From Desulfatirhabdium butyrativorans (GTDB taxonomy: Bacteria > Desulfobacterota > Desulfobacteria > Desulfobacterales > DYRK01): a stretch of DNA of 17,120 nucleotides. Each line of letters opens with the position of its first letter. Within the stretch, counting starts at the first letter, position 1. Positions 14,763-17,120 of the stretch are shown in pieces. The notes beneath the pieces were generated by a model, which was given only the letters and a program-made list of their open reading frames with translations, had not been told where the DNA came from and did no database searches. The position numbers were made by a program, and so were the translations under genes. The stretch lies in NCBI GenBank assembly GCA_020718785.1, contig DYRK01000007.1:10791-27910 (forward strand), given 5' to 3'.

Positions 14763-15344
14763 TCAGTCAACATTCAGTCCGAAATTACGGCAAAGCGGAG
14801 CCAGTCCGCCCCCGAAACCGCTGCCCACTGCATTGAATTTCCACTCGCCGGAATGACGGTACAGTTCGCCTACGACAATCGCTGTCTCAACGCTGAAATC
14901 CTCGCCCAGATCATAGCGGATCAGTTCCTGATTGGATTCTTCGTTGGCAATCCTGATAAACGCATTTGAGACCTGTCCGAAATTCTGGCTTCTCGAGGCT
15001 GCATCATGAATAGTCACAGCAAAGGCGATTTTATGAACCTGCGGCGGAACTTTATCTAAGGAAACTTTGACCTGTTCGTCATCGCCTGTGCCTTCTCCCG
15101 TGAGATTGTCTCCCAGATGGGTCACGGAATCCGAGGCGTGTTTTTTATTGTTGTAAAAAATAAAGTCGCCTTCGCCCGTAACCTTGCCGTTTTCTCCGAG
15201 CATGAAAACGCTCGAATCCAAATCAAAAGGATGAGTTCCGTCATATTTGTTCGTATCCCATCCCAATCCGACCAGCACTTTTTTCAATCCCGGATTGGTT
15301 TTGGTCAGATCCACTTTCTGTCCTTTTTTTAAGCTCACTGCCAT
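14763..15344 (-). CDS. TerD-family protein 2 (TerD/TerE-like, canonical)
   Basis: The most typical TerD copy here, 193 residues: MAVSLKKGQKVDLTKTNPGL, VLVGLGWDTNKYDG, FDLDSSVFML, GDFIFYNNKKHASDSV, GDNLTGEGTGDDEQV, VHKIAFAVTIHDA, FIRIAN, YDLGEDFSVETAIVVGELYRH and the closing GGGLAPLCRNFGL. The calcium-loop acids (DLD, GDN, GDDE, DLGED) are all present. I chose ATG 15344, with GGAG just upstream, over the in-frame ATG at 15362, because the family starts at MAVSL and the earlier ATG overlaps that ribosome site. Family members work in the cytoplasm or at the membrane with other Ter proteins; no TerC, TerB or TerA is in the window, so the partners, if any, lie to the right or elsewhere. Confidence 0.93.
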   Translation of the reverse strand: MAVSLKKGQKVDLTKTNPGLKKVLVGLGWDTNKYDGTHPFDLDSSVFMLGENGKVTGEGDFIFYNNKKHASDSVTHLGDNLTGEGTGDDEQVKVSLDKVPPQVHKIAFAVTIHDAASRSQNFGQVSNAFIRIANEESNQELIRYDLGEDFSVETAIVVGELYRHSGEWKFNAVGSGFGGGLAPLCRNFGLNVD

Positions 15345-15364
15345 AAAAAAATCTCCTTTCATTA

Positions 15365-15431
15365 AGGTAAGAGGTCAGGGGTGAGAGGTCAGAGGTCTCA
15401 CCTCTTACCCCTGACCCCTTACCTCTCACCC
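15365..15431. repeat. Inverted array of degenerate heptamers (RGGTNAG, then CTNACCY)
   Basis: Four RGGTNAG heptamers (15365-15392) and an AGGT half-unit are followed by five CTNACCY heptamers (15397-15431), the reverse complement of the first type. Together they form an arm of about 32 bp with a 3-base loop and six mismatches, several of them at the free N or R position. One strand is nearly all purine and then all pyrimidine. The last unit contains the stop codon of the upstream terD gene (15426-15428). Confidence 0.85.
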
Positions 15432-16178
15432 ATTTTCAATTTCAATCCCGTAATTTTCACACAAAGCGGCGAGTCCGCCCTTGAATCCTCTTCCTATGGC
15501 GGCGATACGCCATTCGTCTTTGTAGCGATAGATTTCCGCCAGAACAATCGCGGTTTCCTCAGACAGATTTTCGGCAAAGGAATACGATAAGACCTGCTTT
15601 CCGGCTGCCGCGTCAATTATACCCAGAGACGCGGCGCGAAACTGTCCGAAAGTTCTCTCGTCAATCGTAGCGGTGATTGCCAGGGTCTGAATATGAGACG
15701 GCACAAGTTTCAGATTCATCTGCACGGTTGCATCATAGTGCTGCTTTATGCCCGAGCCGTGATCGCTGCCTATCAGAACACTTCCGCAGGAGCTTGCCGG
15801 ATGATTGTAAAAAATAAAATTATCCTCCGCGGTTTTATTTGCCGAATCTGTCATAAACACGGAGATATCATGCCCGGAGCGGAGATTGCCTGCACCCCAT
15901 TTCAGCGCGGTCACGATTCTTGAGATATCCGAAACTTTCTGATTCAGGCTTATTTTCTGTCCGGTTTTCATTGGAACCGGACCGCCCGTATCGGCAAGCG
16001 GCGCGGAAGCTTCGGGAATCCGGTTCCGCGGGATTTCCCGGACAGGCTGATTCACTGAAAGATGCGATCCCAGCACAATATTTCCGGTATGGATTATTTT
16101 TTCTCCGGTATCCACGTTCAGCCTTCCGTACTGACTCGGCTGAGGAATACGTTTTCCGATATCTGTCATCAGATTCAT
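15426..16178 (-). CDS. TerD-family protein 3, N-terminally extended and lacking acidic loops
   Basis: A 250-residue protein. A TerD domain starts at about residue 69 (MKTGQKISLNQKVSDISRIV, then ALKWG) and ends with the canonical AAIGRGFKGGLAALCENYGI. Before it is a roughly 68-residue extension, rich in Pro, Arg and Asn (PSQYGRLNVDTGEK, NRIPEASAPLADTGGP), that is not part of the fold. Key calcium-loop residues are changed: the usual GDDE segment reads KQHYDATV, and GDN reads SDHGSG. It may therefore have lost or altered metal binding. ATG 16178 has AAGGA about ten bases upstream; the frame stays open to 16334, but that stretch is hairpin-rich intergenic DNA. A start at the domain's own methionine (15974) would remove the extension. 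It lies between the AIM24 gene and TerD 2. Confidence 0.82.
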   Translation of the reverse strand: MNLMTDIGKRIPQPSQYGRLNVDTGEKIIHTGNIVLGSHLSVNQPVREIPRNRIPEASAPLADTGGPVPMKTGQKISLNQKVSDISRIVTALKWGAGNLRSGHDISVFMTDSANKTAEDNFIFYNHPASSCGSVLIGSDHGSGIKQHYDATVQMNLKLVPSHIQTLAITATIDERTFGQFRAASLGIIDAAAGKQVLSYSFAENLSEETAIVLAEIYRYKDEWRIAAIGRGFKGGLAALCENYGIEIENG

Positions 16179-16217
16179 GAGGCTGTTTTCCTTGACTGAA
16201 ATATTCTTTCCACCGTA

Positions 16218-16238
16218 AAACGGTTTTGCAAACCGTTT
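16218..16238. repeat. Perfect 9-bp-stem hairpin upstream of terD 3
   Basis: AAACGGTTT-TGC-AAACCGTTT. It lies 40 bases before the terD 3 start codon on the minus strand. The GGTTT/AAACC core is shared with the hairpin at 8525-8551, which hints at one repeat family. Confidence 0.7.
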
Positions 16239-16246
16239 CTCCGCAA

Positions 16247-16371
16247 CAGCAGATCGAAAATGCCTCCCTGCCGCTCCCGGCGGATTGACGGTCATTTTTA
16301 TCCTTCGGCGCCGGAAATGCCTGGGATTTGTCAATCCCAGGCGGGCATTTCGGGAAAACTTCGATCTGCTG
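16247..16371. repeat. 125-bp inverted-repeat structure between the AIM24 and terD 3 genes
   Basis: CAGCAGATCGAA (16247-16258) and TTCGATCTGCTG (16360-16371) are exact 12-bp inverted repeats. Inside is a second strong hairpin, CCTGGGATT-TGTC-AATCCCAGG (16320-16341), extended by AAATG/CATTT outside a small bulge. A minor CCGC/GCGG stem also lies within. The element fills most of the 203-base gap, which has no gene. It could be a MITE-like repeat, an attenuator or an mRNA-processing site. Confidence 0.65.
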
Positions 16372-16381
16372 ACATTCAGAT

Positions 16382-17041
16382 TTAATCAATGCCGACCCTT
16401 ATTCCCGAAGGCCTTTCAGCAGGCTGGACAATCACAATGTCCCCGGGCGTATTGAACTCGAAATAATACGATTCGCCGGAGGACTGGCCGATAAAAGTTT
16501 TCCAGCTTACATCGCTTCTGACAGCCGGATCGCGGCCTGTCCAGCAGACTATGGCATCCGGATCCGCCGCGCATGGAGTTTCCAGAATAATAGGATTGCC
16601 GTCTGTTGTGATAACGACCTGCGGGCTTTTTCCCACAGCGGTAAGCTCCGAGGTGAACAAGCCTTTCTGGGATGCGATTCCTACGGCTATAAAGCGGACA
16701 CTGTACTTGCAATCGTCGGTAAATGCAAGCAGATTTTCGCTTTCGACCGCGATGCTCTGACCCGGCTGCAAGGTGATGATGCTGACGTGCCTTGCCTGAT
16801 GCGCCATGTAATAGAGTCCGTTTCCCGATACTTTCATCAGCGGCATATTTTCTCCGGTAAACTTTCTTGCAGCCAGACCCATCATTGCGCTGAGAACGCC
16901 CTGCTGCTCATTGGGACCCAGCAGGAGTTTTTCTGCTTTGAAGTTTCCCTGATATGCCACCATTGCGCCTAATCTGGAAAAAAAATGCCCTGACCCTTTT
17001 GCCACGCATGATACTTCCTGATGGACTTTGAACTCAAACAT
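16382..17041 (-). CDS. AIM24 family protein (DUF124)
   Basis: A 219-residue all-beta protein of the AIM24/DUF124 (TIGR00266-like) family. It is named for a yeast mitochondrial protein; the bacterial copies have no firm function but often sit beside terD genes. Visible traits are the N-terminal MFEFKVHQEVSCVAKGSGHFFSRLGAMVAYQG, with the typical 'G.MV.Y.GN' segment, the repeated beta-helix-like strands LYYMAHQARHVSIITLQPGQSIAVESENLLAFTDD, and the closing GESYYFEFNTPGDIVIVQPAERP. GGGGAG before the ATG at 17041 supports the start. It is the first visible gene of the minus-strand Ter cluster. The 79 bases beyond it, to the window end, are AT-rich and hold no gene; a promoter is expected there but I cannot assign one. 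Confidence 0.88.
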   Translation of the reverse strand: MFEFKVHQEVSCVAKGSGHFFSRLGAMVAYQGNFKAEKLLLGPNEQQGVLSAMMGLAARKFTGENMPLMKVSGNGLYYMAHQARHVSIITLQPGQSIAVESENLLAFTDDCKYSVRFIAVGIASQKGLFTSELTAVGKSPQVVITTDGNPIILETPCAADPDAIVCWTGRDPAVRSDVSWKTFIGQSSGESYYFEFNTPGDIVIVQPAERPSGIRVGID

Positions 17042-17120
17042 ATAAGCATTCTCCCCTGTAATTCGTTCTCATTACCGTACACTTTTTATAATCAATCTGA
17101 TTTATTAATATTTTTGATTA

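Noticed and set aside
15365..15431. Possible CRISPR array
   Set aside because: The units are 7 bases long without spacers and invert in the middle, so this is a simple heptamer repeat.
15868..16389. Minus-strand ORF of 173 codons overlapping terD 3 and the palindromic gap
   Set aside because: It is out of frame with the TerD domain and runs through hairpin DNA; the translation shows no domain.
17042..17120. Promoter of the Ter/AIM24 cluster in the final 79 bases
   Set aside because: The stretch is AT-rich with several weak -10-like strings, but no -35/-10 pair with good spacing stands out, and the window ends here.

Overview
The window looks like a piece of a strictly anaerobic, Gram-negative bacterial chromosome, most likely Desulfobacterota (sulfate-reducer type). 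This is an inference. It rests on a very large fused BadF/BcrA-type CoA-activase, an orphan NifX-like metal-cluster protein, a small outer-membrane-type lipoprotein, type II toxin-antitoxin genes and many small palindromic or heptameric intergenic repeats. I see no rRNA, tRNA, CRISPR array, transposase or phage gene.

Layout. (1) 1-1851 (+): an ABC-F ATPase whose first residues lie off the left edge. (2) 1874-2782 (-): a toxin-antitoxin patch, with a MazF/PemK toxin, its overlapping 67-residue antitoxin, and further upstream an orphan 80-residue helical protein followed by a possible toxin remnant. (3) 2895-6074 (-): a 1059-residue HelD/UvrD-like SF1 helicase with a huge coiled-coil insert. 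It is far more AT-rich than everything around it and looks like an acquired island; an operator-like palindrome cluster lies upstream. (4) 6190-8507 (+): a possible 46-codon ORF with an in-frame stop, a good sigma70-type promoter, a NifX-like protein, a 132-bp fold-back repeat and an M17 leucyl aminopeptidase. (5) 8525-13875 (+): two tandem near-perfect hairpins, then a likely operon of a small TPR-like lipoprotein, a 1479-residue protein with two iron-sulfur ASKHA activase domains fused to a 2-hydroxyacyl-CoA-dehydratase-like C-terminal half, and a cysteine-rich zinc-ribbon protein. (6) 13966-17041 (-): a terminator and a TerD-family stress cluster (three divergent TerD paralogues plus an AIM24-family protein).

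How the parts may work together. The activase half of the fusion would use ATP to send low-potential electrons to the dehydratase-like half of the same chain, giving a self-contained ATP-driven reductase or dehydratase. The Ter/AIM24 genes read as one stress-response transcription unit, although each of its three gaps holds a different inverted-repeat structure. One of these is an unusual array of degenerate heptamers (RGGTNAG, then its reverse complement) that runs into the stop codon of a TerD gene. A related heptamer run covers the activase stop codon.

The most unusual items are the compositionally foreign helicase with its repeat-built coiled coil, the double-activase/dehydratase fusion, the N-terminally extended TerD that lacks the usual acidic calcium-loop residues, and the inverted-repeat elements that fill the gaps.
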